Shown here: piece after piece, positions 1 to 7,671 of the stretch
How the letters are laid out: each line of letters opens with the position of its first letter
How positions within the stretch are numbered: the first letter of the stretch is position 1
Assembly: GCA_023413185.1 (NCBI GenBank)
Contig: JAEZQD010000145.1
Span: 1 to 23,035 of the forward strand
DNA: 23,035 bases
DNA from: Bacillota bacterium
Lineage (GTDB): Bacteria > Bacillota > Clostridia > Oscillospirales > Ruminococcaceae
Direction of reading: 5' to 3'
The notes under the pieces: model-generated
Database searches by the model: none
What the model was told of the DNA's origin: nothing
Seen by the model: the letters and a program-made list of their open reading frames with translations, nothing else
Program-made: the position numbers and the translations under genes

Positions 1-8
1 GCTGCACC

Positions 9-197
9 ATGGCAAAATGCGATATCTGCGGAAAAGGTGTTACTTTTGGTATAAAGGTATCTCACTCACATAGACGCTCCAACAGAACCTGGAAACCAAA
101 CATTAAGCGTGTAAAGGCTATTGTAAACGGTACTCCGTGCCACATTCACTCTTGCTCGCGCTGCCTGCGCTCAAACAAGGTAACTCGTGCCGTTTAA
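9..197 (+). CDS. rpmB: 50S ribosomal protein L28 (bL28)
   Basis: The 62-residue product is a structural protein of the large ribosomal subunit and has the usual L28 length. It starts MAKCDICGKG and carries the family's N-terminal core with SHSHRRSNR-TWKPN, followed by a C-terminal CxxC. Cys4, Cys7, Cys49 and Cys52 are placed as in the zinc-binding (C+) form of L28; Cys44 is extra. Only eight bases lie upstream of the ATG, so its ribosome site and promoter are outside or at the edge of the window. It is followed at once by a strong terminator, so it appears to be the last or only gene of its transcript. Assignment is by sequence recognition and is essentially certain. Confidence 0.97.
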   Translation: MAKCDICGKGVTFGIKVSHSHRRSNRTWKPNIKRVKAIVNGTPCHIHSCSRCLRSNKVTRAV

Positions 198-213
198 TGG
201 GCTACAACCCAAT

Positions 214-261
214 AATGCAATAAAAACGCTACCCGTATCCGGGTAGTTTTTTTATTGCATT
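214..261. terminator. Bidirectional terminator between rpmB and the S51-like gene
   Basis: A perfect 7-bp stem ctacccg (229-235) / cgggtag (240-246) with loop tatc is followed by seven T on the plus strand. On the minus strand it is followed by 'cgttttta'. The flanks aatgcaataaaaa and tttttattgcatt extend the pairing. It serves rpmB (plus) and the converging gene that ends at 290 (minus). Confidence 0.9.
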
Positions 262-289
262 TTTTAGTCTGCTAAGGATTGATACGGCT

Positions 290-1072
290 TTACCTGTGGC
301 GGTTTTGCTCGTAATCGTTTAATACAACACCTGTGGATTCGCCTTCATACAGGTGTGAAAGCGGCAAGGATGTCTCGCTGAACACCGGAGCAAAATCGGC
401 AAAGGAATCGGTTGCTATAACCCGATAGAACAATGCCTCGCCTAAAAAGGCACGGTTGTGGTAGGTGTTATCTTTTATAAACAGTCCGTTACCCGTATTA
501 AGCAAAAAGCCCAGATTATTCTTGCCCATCATAGATGCCGCAAACTCCTCGGCAATCTGGCTGTTTTGTGCCCCAATGCACAGTACGCCATGCACAAAAC
601 CCATGCCCTGCAGTGTGACGACGATAGGGGTCTCTATGCCAACGCCGCTGATGCTGTAAGCATATCCGCCCTCAAACAAAAACGTGGCTCCAAGACCCTC
701 TCCTGCCGCTGTGGCACCGTGCCGGTATGCTGCGGCAACCCAATCTGCAATTCCCATACGCTTAAGCTGCGCAATTGCGCTAATATTTTCTCCCCCGCTA
801 AAGAATATCAGGGAGGCGCTGTCTATGAGCTCCTTTGCGTTATCGGGTGGCGCTAACGCGCCGCGCAGCAGCAGTACGTCTGTTTGGCACCCGAGCATGC
901 CGTGGTAGAGCTGCTCAAATGAGCGGATATAGCCTGGGTCGTCGCCGCTTGCAAGGGGGATGAGCACAACGCGCGGGCGAGCCTGCCCGGTGAGTTCGAC
1001 CACCTGCCGGTGCATCGATAACGCATGCGGCATATGAAAGCCGTGATTACCCAATATCGCAAGCTTACCCAT
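290..1072 (-). CDS. Peptidase S51 / cyanophycinase-like protein, probable non-catalytic
   Basis: The 260-residue protein has the layout of peptidase family S51 (dipeptidase E, cyanophycinase): an N-terminal Rossmann-like start (KLAILGNHG), a RVVLIPLAS strand, the FFSGGEN turn (residues 90-96), then the position of the nucleophile elbow. In active relatives that elbow reads G-T/W-S-A-G-A. Here it reads GEGLGA (124-129), so glycine 126 occupies the serine position. Membership in the fold is fairly secure, but hydrolysis of aspartyl peptides is doubtful. It may be a binding or structural homologue, or act on something else. There is no signal peptide, so it should be cytoplasmic. The start is supported by GAAGGTG six bases upstream of ATG. 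It has its own candidate promoter (1125-1153) and ends at the bidirectional terminator. Confidence 0.7.
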   Translation of the reverse strand: MGKLAILGNHGFHMPHALSMHRQVVELTGQARPRVVLIPLASGDDPGYIRSFEQLYHGMLGCQTDVLLLRGALAPPDNAKELIDSASLIFFSGGENISAIAQLKRMGIADWVAAAYRHGATAAGEGLGATFLFEGGYAYSISGVGIETPIVVTLQGMGFVHGVLCIGAQNSQIAEEFAASMMGKNNLGFLLNTGNGLFIKDNTYHNRAFLGEALFYRVIATDSFADFAPVFSETSLPLSHLYEGESTGVVLNDYEQNRHR

Positions 1073-1124
1073 TCTAACACCTTCATTCCTGCATTTCTGG
1101 CGAAGAAACGATTTCTTTACTCTA

Positions 1125-1153
1125 ATTGTATATGGATTGTGTTAATTATGCAA
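1125..1153 (-). promoter_or_regulatory. Candidate promoter for the S51-like gene
   Basis: Read on the minus strand, TTGCAT (1153-1148) and TACAAT (1130-1125) are separated by 17 bases. This would start transcription about 45 bases before the ATG at 1072. It lies downstream of the hairpin at 1187-1220, so the gene can be expressed independently of the SGNH gene. Confidence 0.45.
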
Positions 1154-1186
1154 TAAAATATAACACACAAAACGCAGCGCATAAAC

Positions 1187-1220
1187 AATGGGCGGCAGGA
1201 ACCATACCCTGCCGCCCATT
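1187..1220 (-). terminator. Strong hairpin after the SGNH hydrolase gene
   Basis: A 13-bp perfect inverted repeat aatgggcggcagg (1187-1199) / cctgccgcccatt (1208-1220) with an 8-base loop lies 27 bases past the minus-strand stop at 1248. The following T run is weak (gtttatg). It could therefore be a poor intrinsic terminator or an RNA-stabilising 3' hairpin. Confidence 0.6.
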
Positions 1221-1247
1221 ATAATGCATATCCTGATGCGTAAAGAT

Positions 1248-1895
1248 CTATTCCTTGACAAAAGCCTTAATCCAGTTCTCAGCAATCAACGCGTGTCCTT
1301 CCGGCGTAGGGTGTACCCCATCTACGGTGTAGTATAGGGGACCGTTGCCGGTGTCTTTCATCGCGTCATCGAATAGCTGCTGAACATTAACAAGTTTTGC
1401 GTTATAGTCCTGCGCAACACGCGCCACCGCCATACGGCGGGCGTCCACATCCTCGCGCCATTCCTGTTTATCTTCGCTGTCCTCCAAAACAAAGGGTGAG
1501 AGCAGGATAAAACGGGTAAAAGAGCTTTTCTCCTTGATGCGGTCAAGCAGCTCGCGGTAGATCTCCTCATAGCGCTCGATCGGGCTGGGAAGCCCCATAT
1601 CAAAGATGCGCCAGGTATCATTGATGCCGATAAAGATCGATACGATGGACGGAAAGGGATGCAACCCAAGACAGTCGCGATGAAACCGTCGTTTGAGATC
1701 GGAGATGCGGTTTCCTGACACTCCCTTGTTTAAGAATTGCAGGTTGTACTCGGGCAAACGCGCACGAAGAAGTTTTGCAACATGTGCAGGATACCCTTCG
1801 CCAAGGCTTTCGCGCACAAGATAGCTTCTGCCCGTATCGGTAATGCTGTCTCCCTGAAAAAGAACAAACTCGTTTTTATCAAACTCGTAATTCAT
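1248..1895 (-). CDS. SGNH/GDSL-family hydrolase (esterase/acetylhydrolase-like)
   Basis: All blocks of the SGNH hydrolase fold are visible in this 215-residue protein: GDSI with nucleophile Ser17 (block I), the glycine of GVSGNRISDL (58-67, block II), GIND (90-93, block III) and DGVHP with Asp192 and His195 (block V). Length is normal for a single-domain member. Close relatives include rhamnogalacturonan/xylan acetylesterase-like and lysophospholipase-like enzymes; the substrate cannot be told from sequence. There is no signal peptide, so it is probably cytoplasmic. It lies 57 bp downstream of the lipoprotein gene on the same strand, so they may be co-transcribed. The ribosome site before the ATG is weak (GGATGTCGGTATG). 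Confidence 0.88.
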   Translation of the reverse strand: MNYEFDKNEFVLFQGDSITDTGRSYLVRESLGEGYPAHVAKLLRARLPEYNLQFLNKGVSGNRISDLKRRFHRDCLGLHPFPSIVSIFIGINDTWRIFDMGLPSPIERYEEIYRELLDRIKEKSSFTRFILLSPFVLEDSEDKQEWREDVDARRMAVARVAQDYNAKLVNVQQLFDDAMKDTGNGPLYYTVDGVHPTPEGHALIAENWIKAFVKE

Positions 1896-1952
1896 ACCGA
1901 CATCCGTTCCGCCTTACGGCATTTTATACTTAATATGACCCATATAGATTGA

Positions 1953-3494
1953 CTAGCGAATGGTAAATGCGGCGGCGTAGCTGGGGTGCCATACCACCAT
2001 CTTGCCGCTTAATGGGGAGACACCCTCCCAAAAGCCTGTGGCGTCGTTCCATACCCAGTCTCCTTGAATGGTGGGGCGCAGCGATACCGGCTCGCCCTTG
2101 CCTCTATAGTAGGAAACCCATATCTTTGTGCTGCTGCCGGGATAAACGAACTGCCCCGAACGCGGTGTGCGGATAACGGGCTTGGGTACGCCAGGCTGCG
2201 TCTCGGTTGTTGCAAGTGTTGTCAGGTAGCCGCTATTGGCTCTGCGCTGCTCCTGCTGGCGCACAAAGGTGTTGTCCGCCGTAGCGTCATTCACATAACG
2301 GGCGGATGAAAGCGGCATATCGTTGCCGAGTATATGCTCTACCAAGCCAAGATAGAGCGGGTCGGTGTAAAGGTGCATTGAGTCGGTGTTTGGGTCAAGC
2401 ATCAGCTGCGCACCGTACAGGACACGCAGCGCATCGAGCGAAAGGGTTAGGTTGCCCTCACCGTCTAAGCCGATGGGGGTAATCGCCTCGATCCTTGAGG
2501 AATACGGATTGTAGACGGTGACAGATTTACCCGCGGTCAAGTCGCTTACCTCAAACTTAGGCGCAAGCCCCATATCGCCGAGCTTTTCAGTATATAGTTG
2601 TTCCGAGACAACAGCAATCTGTGAAAAATCCAGTAAGCCGGGTGTGCCCTGCTCGGTCTCCTTACGCGGCAAGGAGAGGGAATGAACATCAATCATAAAC
2701 CCGTCCGTACCGTTAAAATAGAGGGTGAGCGCGTCGGTCTGCACGACAGGAACGTATGGCTTGCTTCGAATCATTACCTTATCCTCAGCCAAGTCATACA
2801 ACTTGTTCGCGTCAGACAACGAAGTTACTCCCCAAGCCGAGAGCGGTACCGTAAGATTATTGCTGTCGAGCACCTCGGTTGCATCGTAGGCGTTTAGAAT
2901 CAGATTGTTGTATTTTACCGGCAGCGTAACCGCCGGTGTAAAGACAGACGCATCGTCAAAGGAGATCAGCACGCCGTTTTCATCGTAGAGGCTGTCCCCG
3001 TTGAGATTAAGCCAATCGTGCAGCAAGCCTCTTGTGTCATACAGCGGGCTGTCGGGGTCTTCGATGCTTGTGTTTAAGTCAGACCTGACGTATGCGACAT
3101 CCTCCCCCGAAAAGATAAAGTAGCCGTTTTCATCCTCATAAAGGGTGTGACCCGTTGGAAGAATAATATTGGTGGACATCACGGTATTCTCGGTGAGATA
3201 TTGCACCTGACTGTCAAAAATACGCTTGTGATTGATGGTCGCGGACTGGAGCAGCACATCGCTGAGCGTTGTGTTCTGCCCGCCAATGCTTGGGTACAGC
3301 AAAATCTCGTTGAGCTGCTGCGTGTGTTGCATCTCCTCGCTCTGAGACGATGCAGGCGTGCTGCTGGGGGTAAGCTTCTGCCCCCCCTGCAGCCTGCCGC
3401 TTAAATCCTCCGCAACACTGCAGCCTGCCAGCGCAAGCACAAACGCGGCGGCAACCAGCAGAACGCGGGCGAATATTTTATTTTTTATAAACAT
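1953..3494 (-). CDS. Large secreted lipoprotein of unknown function
   Basis: This 513-residue protein has a clear lipoprotein signal: MFIKNKIFAR, a hydrophobic stretch and lipobox ALAGC with lipidated Cys25. A Ser/Thr/Gln-rich linker follows (about 33-60). The mature part shows alternating strand-like segments. Near residues 350-385 a stretch containing LDALRVLYGAQLMLDP resembles the copper-amine-oxidase-N/'stalk' domain seen in many Clostridia surface proteins; this is only a weak match by eye. The last ~80 residues (PVIRTPRSGQFVYPGSSTKI onward, rich in Trp) look like a separate beta-sandwich. GGAGG lies five bases before the ATG. It is divergent from the M23 peptidase gene and upstream of the SGNH gene, which suggests an envelope role. 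Function is not recognised. Confidence 0.8.
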   Translation of the reverse strand: MFIKNKIFARVLLVAAAFVLALAGCSVAEDLSGRLQGGQKLTPSSTPASSQSEEMQHTQQLNEILLYPSIGGQNTTLSDVLLQSATINHKRIFDSQVQYLTENTVMSTNIILPTGHTLYEDENGYFIFSGEDVAYVRSDLNTSIEDPDSPLYDTRGLLHDWLNLNGDSLYDENGVLISFDDASVFTPAVTLPVKYNNLILNAYDATEVLDSNNLTVPLSAWGVTSLSDANKLYDLAEDKVMIRSKPYVPVVQTDALTLYFNGTDGFMIDVHSLSLPRKETEQGTPGLLDFSQIAVVSEQLYTEKLGDMGLAPKFEVSDLTAGKSVTVYNPYSSRIEAITPIGLDGEGNLTLSLDALRVLYGAQLMLDPNTDSMHLYTDPLYLGLVEHILGNDMPLSSARYVNDATADNTFVRQQEQRRANSGYLTTLATTETQPGVPKPVIRTPRSGQFVYPGSSTKIWVSYYRGKGEPVSLRPTIQGDWVWNDATGFWEGVSPLSGKMVVWHPSYAAAFTIR

Positions 3495-3810
3495 AGAATC
3501 CTCCGTTATTTTTGCGAGGACGCCCCCCGCAGTCGTATGTTGGGACGGAAAAGCTGCGTATCTTGAGCAAATTCACATCCCGATTCGATCTCGGCAACAA
3601 TTCTATCAGTATAATCTGGATTTTGCAAGCATTGCAACGTTTTTCATGGATATTTATCAAAAAAAGTGGTAAATCCCCCGTGTAATTGCTTTGTTTACCT
3701 ATTATTCTAGGTGTGGAATGCGGCTGTGACACATGTGGCACTCGTTTACTTTACCTTTAAATCATGGTAAAATATCGTCATGAAAACAAACAGATAAAGG
3801 AGGGCTTTTT
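3495..3810. other. Divergent intergenic region (316 bp)
   Basis: It separates the minus-strand lipoprotein gene from the plus-strand M23 peptidase gene. It contains the peptidase promoter candidate (3745-3773), both ribosome sites and A+T-rich stretches. No convincing -10/-35 pair was found for the lipoprotein gene, and I see no small gene here. Confidence 0.6.
3745..3773 (+). promoter_or_regulatory. Candidate promoter of the M23 peptidase gene
   Basis: TTTACT (3745-3750) and TAAAAT (3768-3773) are 17 bases apart. The predicted transcript would begin near 3780 and give a leader of about 30 bases with the ribosome site AAGGAGG at 3797-3803. Confidence 0.5.
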
Positions 3811-5403
3811 ATTCGCAGCAGATTTTACGAGGGGTTGCTCGGTGTATTGTTGTGCGCCCTGCTGTGTGGGTGCTCCTATCTATCCTCCGGCTTTGGCACC
3901 GAGGAGGTTGTGAACGCGAGCAAGGTGACCGGCGCAGGGTTTGTGCTGGAAGACACCGAGCTGTATATCACCGACCCCGCACTGATCGGCTCCTTTGCGG
4001 CGCTTATCAACAGTGCACGCACGGTACAGGTGGACGCCCTTAGCATTCCAACGCCCAGAGTGACGGTGACACTGGAACACGAATCCGGCGCAGCCGAGGT
4101 GCTTGGCATCTATGAATTTGCAAGTGAGTCGTCCTATTCCTACATCCTGACCGGGGATAAGGGGTATCTTGAGGTTGACCGCGCGGCGTTGTCTTCCCTG
4201 CTATCGGGGGATGATTTCAATCTGCTGTACACGCACAGGCAGTTCCCTACCGCCCTCATTCTGGCAGACGATAAACAGGGCGTGCTGATTCCCGATGCGG
4301 GCGACTGGAGCTACAAGCGGCTGGACGGACGGTATTATGAATCCCCCGCCGTGACCGCAGAGCAGGACTATAAATATGTGCTTGCCTCCCCCAACGCGCC
4401 CATCATCAAGTTCTCCAGCGAACCAGACACCGCGCAGGTGACGGTAACGCGGGACGGCAAAACACTGTTTGATGGTACACTCGCTGCACTTTCGGACTAC
4501 CGTATGTCGGGCGGCGGACGATATGACTACGAAATAAACGCCGTGTGGAGCGAGGCTGCACTGACCGACTGCTTCGGCAACGCAACCTATCGCTTCTGTG
4601 TCGATTACGCTCCAAAAGCAGGCTTCACACTCAGCTCCAATACCCTTGACCCCGGTGAGGCGCTTATCATCTACGCCGATGGGCTTGCCGCGGAGGAGGA
4701 GATTACGGTTACCTCCCCCTTTAACTTTAAGCCGCAGTTCTTTGATTACGAGGGACGTCGGGTGTGTATCTTTCCTTTAAGCTACCACAACGCGCCGGGA
4801 ACGTACACCTTAGAGCTCTCGTCCAAAACCGCTTATGCGAAGTATGAGATGACCATAGACGACAAGCAGTTTGAGATACAGGATCTCACGGTAGACGAGG
4901 ATATTACCGACGATACGGTGGACAACAGCGACGCAAACGCCGAGTTTGACCGTACCATTGAACCACTTAAAGCCGTGCGGGATGAACAAAAGTATTTTGA
5001 GGGCAAGTTCATCCTGCCCGCATCCGGCAAGCTTACCACCGAGTTTGGCTCGATCCGCTCGATAAACGGCAGGCAGACAACCACCCGACACAGCGGTATT
5101 GACATCGCCGCTAAACGCGGCAGCTCGGTAAAGGCATCGGGTGCCGGGCGGGTGCTGTACGCCGGAAAGCTTCAGCTGACGGGCAACACGGTGCTGATAG
5201 AGCACGGCTTTGGTCTGAAAACATGGTATTACCATATGGACTCTCTGCGGGTGAAAACAGACGATATGGTAACGCAGGGGGATGTCATCGGCACCGTTGG
5301 CTCAACGGGATTTTCCACCGGTCCGCACCTGCATTTTGGCATGTCGGTGGGCGGTGTGTTTATTAACCCAAACACCGCAATTGAGAATGCCCTGATGGAG
5401 TAG
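3811..5403 (+). CDS. Secreted M23-family metallopeptidase (lipoprotein), probable ATT start
   Basis: The C-terminal ~125 residues are a LytM/M23 zinc peptidase domain that cuts peptidoglycan cross-links. With numbering from the ATT start, it has the zinc ligands His427 and Asp431 (RHSGID) and the catalytic/ligand pair His506-x-His508 (GPHLHF); the set looks complete. The long N-terminal half (about 25-390) is not recognised and includes Ig-like stretches. The first usable conventional start is TTG at 3835, which has no spaced ribosome site and cuts off the charged part of the signal. AAGGAGG (3797-3803) sits seven bases before an in-frame ATT (3811), giving (M)RSRFYEGLLGVLLCALLCGC, a textbook lipoprotein signal with Cys at the end. 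An in-frame stop at 3781-3783 excludes earlier starts. It acts outside the membrane. The GNAT gene follows after 69 bp. Confidence 0.9.
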   Translation: MRSRFYEGLLGVLLCALLCGCSYLSSGFGTEEVVNASKVTGAGFVLEDTELYITDPALIGSFAALINSARTVQVDALSIPTPRVTVTLEHESGAAEVLGIYEFASESSYSYILTGDKGYLEVDRAALSSLLSGDDFNLLYTHRQFPTALILADDKQGVLIPDAGDWSYKRLDGRYYESPAVTAEQDYKYVLASPNAPIIKFSSEPDTAQVTVTRDGKTLFDGTLAALSDYRMSGGGRYDYEINAVWSEAALTDCFGNATYRFCVDYAPKAGFTLSSNTLDPGEALIIYADGLAAEEEITVTSPFNFKPQFFDYEGRRVCIFPLSYHNAPGTYTLELSSKTAYAKYEMTIDDKQFEIQDLTVDEDITDDTVDNSDANAEFDRTIEPLKAVRDEQKYFEGKFILPASGKLTTEFGSIRSINGRQTTTRHSGIDIAAKRGSSVKASGAGRVLYAGKLQLTGNTVLIEHGFGLKTWYYHMDSLRVKTDDMVTQGDVIGTVGSTGFSTGPHLHFGMSVGGVFINPNTAIENALME

Positions 5404-5472
5404 TGTCGGTAAAACACCACACCACAACTAGTCATATGGGGCAAACACAACAACGTTCTGCGAGGTAATAAA

Positions 5473-6087
5473 ATGGACGAGCTTACTTTTATGCACTTAG
5501 ACAACTCGGATGAAGAATACCGGCAGCAAGCCGTGCGTCTGTTTATAAACGGATTTCGGCATGTTTTTTCATTTGCAAAGGAAGACTCGGAGCTTGAAGC
5601 GCTGTTTAGCGAGGCCTTTGATTATTCTATGATATATGTGTGCCTGTACCATAACAAGGTTGTGGGTGTGCTTGCCCTTGGCACCAACAAAAAACGTGTG
5701 TTTCGTTTTAACTTGGAAAAGTGCCGACACATATTCGGGCAACAAAAGGGTGCCATGCTGTACCGTATGCTTCGGAGTATGGGCGAAACGCCCGCGGTAA
5801 TGAACGATAATGAACTATATATCGACTATCTGACCACCGACGAAACACTGCGCGGCAAGGGGATTGCTTCTGCCCTTTTGGAATTTGCGTGCCGGTTGCC
5901 CGGCTATGATGAATGCCATCTGGAGGTGCTGTCAAAAAACGTTACGGCTAAGTCGCTGTACGACAAAGTTGGGTTTGCCGTATATAAAAAGAGCTTTAAT
6001 TTTTTCACTGTCATTCAGGGGCTTGGCTACCCAATAAAAATGAAAAAGCGGTCAACACATCGGATCAGCCCCGCTGTGTCGGGCTGA
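5473..6087 (+). CDS. GNAT-family N-acetyltransferase
   Basis: This 204-residue protein has the acetyl-CoA-binding motif A of the GNAT fold, RGKGIASALLE (127-137), preceded by the strand IDYLTTDETL. Motif B follows: HLEVLSKNVTAKSLYDKVGF (149-168), ending in the common Y-x-x-x-GF. Family enzymes transfer an acetyl group from acetyl-CoA to amines of small molecules or proteins; the acceptor here is unknown. It starts at an ATG preceded by GCGAGGTAATAAA, a modest ribosome site. It may be co-transcribed with the M23 gene upstream, as no terminator lies between them, and ends at the strong terminator 6104-6155. Confidence 0.88.
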   Translation: MDELTFMHLDNSDEEYRQQAVRLFINGFRHVFSFAKEDSELEALFSEAFDYSMIYVCLYHNKVVGVLALGTNKKRVFRFNLEKCRHIFGQQKGAMLYRMLRSMGETPAVMNDNELYIDYLTTDETLRGKGIASALLEFACRLPGYDECHLEVLSKNVTAKSLYDKVGFAVYKKSFNFFTVIQGLGYPIKMKKRSTHRISPAVSG

Positions 6088-6103
6088 GAACGGCTATAGC
6101 GGC

Positions 6104-6155
6104 AACGGCATCCCCCTGCGTATCAAGTAACGCGTCGGGGGATGCCGTTTCTTAT
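6104..6155. terminator. Terminator between the GNAT and sugar-kinase genes
   Basis: A perfect 13-bp stem aacggcatccccc (6104-6116) / gggggatgccgtt (6137-6149) with a 20-base loop is followed by tttctta on the plus strand. It stands between two converging genes and probably ends both transcripts, though the T run is better on the plus side. Confidence 0.8.
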
Positions 6156-6199
6156 TGCAAAGCACAAAAACGCGCGTCCAATCTGCGATATAAACCGAC

Positions 6200-7168
6200 C
6201 TAAAGTGTTTTCACCTCACGCATACAGCGATTAATCCGTTGCAAGGTCGGCATGGCGGGGATCGCCCCTTTTGCGGTTGTGGTCATGCTGCCTGCGGCGT
6301 TGGCAAACGCGATGATATCGTTCCACTCATCGGCCGTCATTTTCGTTAGCTGCGTCAGCGTCTTATCCGCGACGCGGTAGAGCAGTGCTCCGAGAAAGGC
6401 ATCGCCCGCGCCTGTGGTATCCACGGTTTTAACGTCATAGGTGGGCAATAAGCCGCTGCCCACGGGGGTATAATAGAACGCTCCTTGGGGACCGAGGGTA
6501 ATGAGCACAACGACGGCACCATGCCGCGCAAGCGCCTGCGCACCCTTGCTCAGCTCGGTTTCCTCCGTGAGCAGTGTCATCTCCTCCTGCGACACCTTGA
6601 CGATGTCTGCGAGGGGCAGCGCGTTAAGAATCTCCTCTTTTGCCCTTTGTTCACCGTTCCACAGCAAGGGGCGGTAGTTCGGGTCGTAGCTGATGACTGC
6701 GCCCGCCTGTTTTGCTTTATGCGCGGCGTAAAGGGTTGCCGTTTTGCATGGCTCGTCGGTCAACGACACCGAACCGAAGTGGAATATTCGGCAACTTTTT
6801 AGCAGTGTTTCGCTTACCTCGTCCTGCGTTAGACAAACGTCTGCGCCCGGCTTGCGGTAAAAGGTAAACGAACGGTCGCCCGTTTCGCTAAGCTGCACAA
6901 ACGCAAGCGTGGTGGGAACGTCGCCCGTCTCGACCAGTCCCGTCACATCAATGCCGGCATCCGACATGGTTTTTTTCAAAAACGCGCCGAACTCATCCCT
7001 GCCAACCTTGCCGATAAACGCGGTTTTTCCGCCTAGCTTTGCGTTCATGGCAAGCACGTTTGCGGGCGCGCCGCCCGGATTGCGGGCAAATAGCTGCATC
7101 CCCAGCTCGTTTTCCCCGCTGGGGGTAAAATCAATCAGGCTTTCGCCGATTGCCACTACATCAAACAT
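6200..7168 (-). CDS. PfkB-family carbohydrate kinase (fructokinase-type)
   Basis: The 322-residue product matches the ribokinase/PfkB family in length and signatures. The N-terminal substrate motif is NPGGAPANV near residues 30-38 with MNAKLGGKTAFIGKVGRDEFG (signature 1). The C-terminal DTTGAGDAF (250-258) contains catalytic Asp256 and the anion-hole glycines. The sequence style (GESLIDF, NPGGAPANVA-like, SYDPNYRPLLW) is that of ScrK-like fructokinases, which phosphorylate fructose with ATP; another ketose or 2-keto sugar acid remains possible. The frame stays open upstream to 7408, but that extension runs through the tRNA gene. The ATG at 7168 has AAAGGAG eight bases upstream and starts at the family's usual MFDVVAIGE, so it is chosen here. 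It may process sugar imported by the nearby ABC system. Confidence 0.9.
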   Translation of the reverse strand: MFDVVAIGESLIDFTPSGENELGMQLFARNPGGAPANVLAMNAKLGGKTAFIGKVGRDEFGAFLKKTMSDAGIDVTGLVETGDVPTTLAFVQLSETGDRSFTFYRKPGADVCLTQDEVSETLLKSCRIFHFGSVSLTDEPCKTATLYAAHKAKQAGAVISYDPNYRPLLWNGEQRAKEEILNALPLADIVKVSQEEMTLLTEETELSKGAQALARHGAVVVLITLGPQGAFYYTPVGSGLLPTYDVKTVDTTGAGDAFLGALLYRVADKTLTQLTKMTADEWNDIIAFANAAGSMTTTAKGAIPAMPTLQRINRCMREVKTL

Positions 7169-7244
7169 CCTTCTAACTCCTTTATCCCATTCGCCTCGCA
7201 CCGCATTGCTATCAACGCGTGCGATGTTGTAAAACACTGCTTTT

Positions 7245-7273
7245 ACTGTACCTGATTCGCACAAAAATAACAA
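7245..7273 (-). promoter_or_regulatory. Candidate promoter of the sugar kinase gene
   Basis: On the minus strand TTGTTA (7273-7268) and TACAGT (7250-7245) are 17 bases apart, about 70 bases before the ATG at 7168. Both boxes match consensus at four of six bases, so this is tentative. Confidence 0.35.
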
Positions 7274-7311
7274 TACCTTTGTACCTTGCGATGAAAACAG
7301 CTTTTTTCTTC

Positions 7312-7340
7312 TTGATTTTGAGCGTGGAATCATATATAAT
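7312..7340 (+). promoter_or_regulatory. Promoter of tRNA-Leu
   Basis: TTGATT (7312-7317), a 17-base spacer and a perfect TATAAT (7335-7340) end 13 bases before the first base of the tRNA. The predicted start is near 7347, giving a very short 5' leader. Confidence 0.85.
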
Positions 7341-7353
7341 ATAAAAGCTATAA

Positions 7354-7439
7354 GCCGGCGTGATGGAATGGCAGACGTGACGGACTCAAAATCCGTTGGT
7401 GGCAACACCGTGTGGGTTCAAGTCCCACCGCCGGCACCA
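7354..7439 (+). tRNA. tRNA-Leu (anticodon CAA)
   Basis: The acceptor stem GCCGGCG (7354-7360) pairs perfectly with CGCCGGC (7429-7435). The discriminator is A, followed by an encoded CCA (7437-7439). The anticodon stem CGGA/TCCG encloses loop CTCAAAA, with anticodon CAA at 7387-7389, which reads UUG leucine codons. The long variable arm (about TTGGTGGCAACACCG) and GGTTCAA T-loop are those of a class II tRNA. It stands alone as a monocistronic gene with its own promoter and terminator. Confidence 0.97.
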
Positions 7440-7478
7440 AATCATGATTTTTCAAGAATTATAACACTTTGCTAAATC

Positions 7479-7542
7479 AAAACACACAACGGACTATCCC
7501 GATGAAAGGGGATAGTCCGTTGTGTGTTTTCTTTTATTTTTT
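7479..7542. terminator. 22-bp perfect hairpin terminator after tRNA-Leu
   Basis: Arms 7479-7500 and 7509-7530 pair without mismatch (core ggactatccc / gggatagtcc, outer aaaacacacaac / gttgtgtgtttt) around an 8-base loop. On the plus strand it is followed by cttttattttttg. The A-rich 5' arm gives U's on the minus strand too, so it can also stop the ABC operon coming from the right. Confidence 0.9.
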
Positions 7543-7643
7543 GATATTGTATTAATTGTGGCAGTTATAAAAATGTATCACGACAAAGCTCAAAGCCTTA
7601 TACATCTTGGATTTTTTGCTTGCTTAATCTATACGGCAGCACG

Positions 7644-7664
7644 GGTCATGCATGACCATTTTTG
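7644..7664 (+). other. Palindrome plus T run downstream of the ABC operon
   Basis: ggtcatgcatgacc (7644-7657) is a perfect 14-bp palindrome followed by attttt on the plus strand. It lies 15 bases beyond the minus-strand permease stop. As a terminator it points the wrong way for the operon. It may be a protein-binding site or a small 3' hairpin. Confidence 0.35.
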
Positions 7665-7671
7665 TATCCCC

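Noticed and set aside
4810..5235. 141-residue minus-strand frame inside the M23 peptidase gene
   Set aside because: It is a shadow of the conserved M23 domain on the other strand; composition explains the open frame.
7169..7408. N-terminal extension of the sugar kinase by 80 residues
   Set aside because: The frame is open, but it runs antisense through tRNA-Leu and its promoter. A proper ribosome site and the family's normal N terminus are at 7168.
7644..7657. Palindrome as terminator of the ABC operon
   Set aside because: Its T run is on the plus strand, opposite to the operon. The 22-bp hairpin at 7479-7530 is a better terminator.
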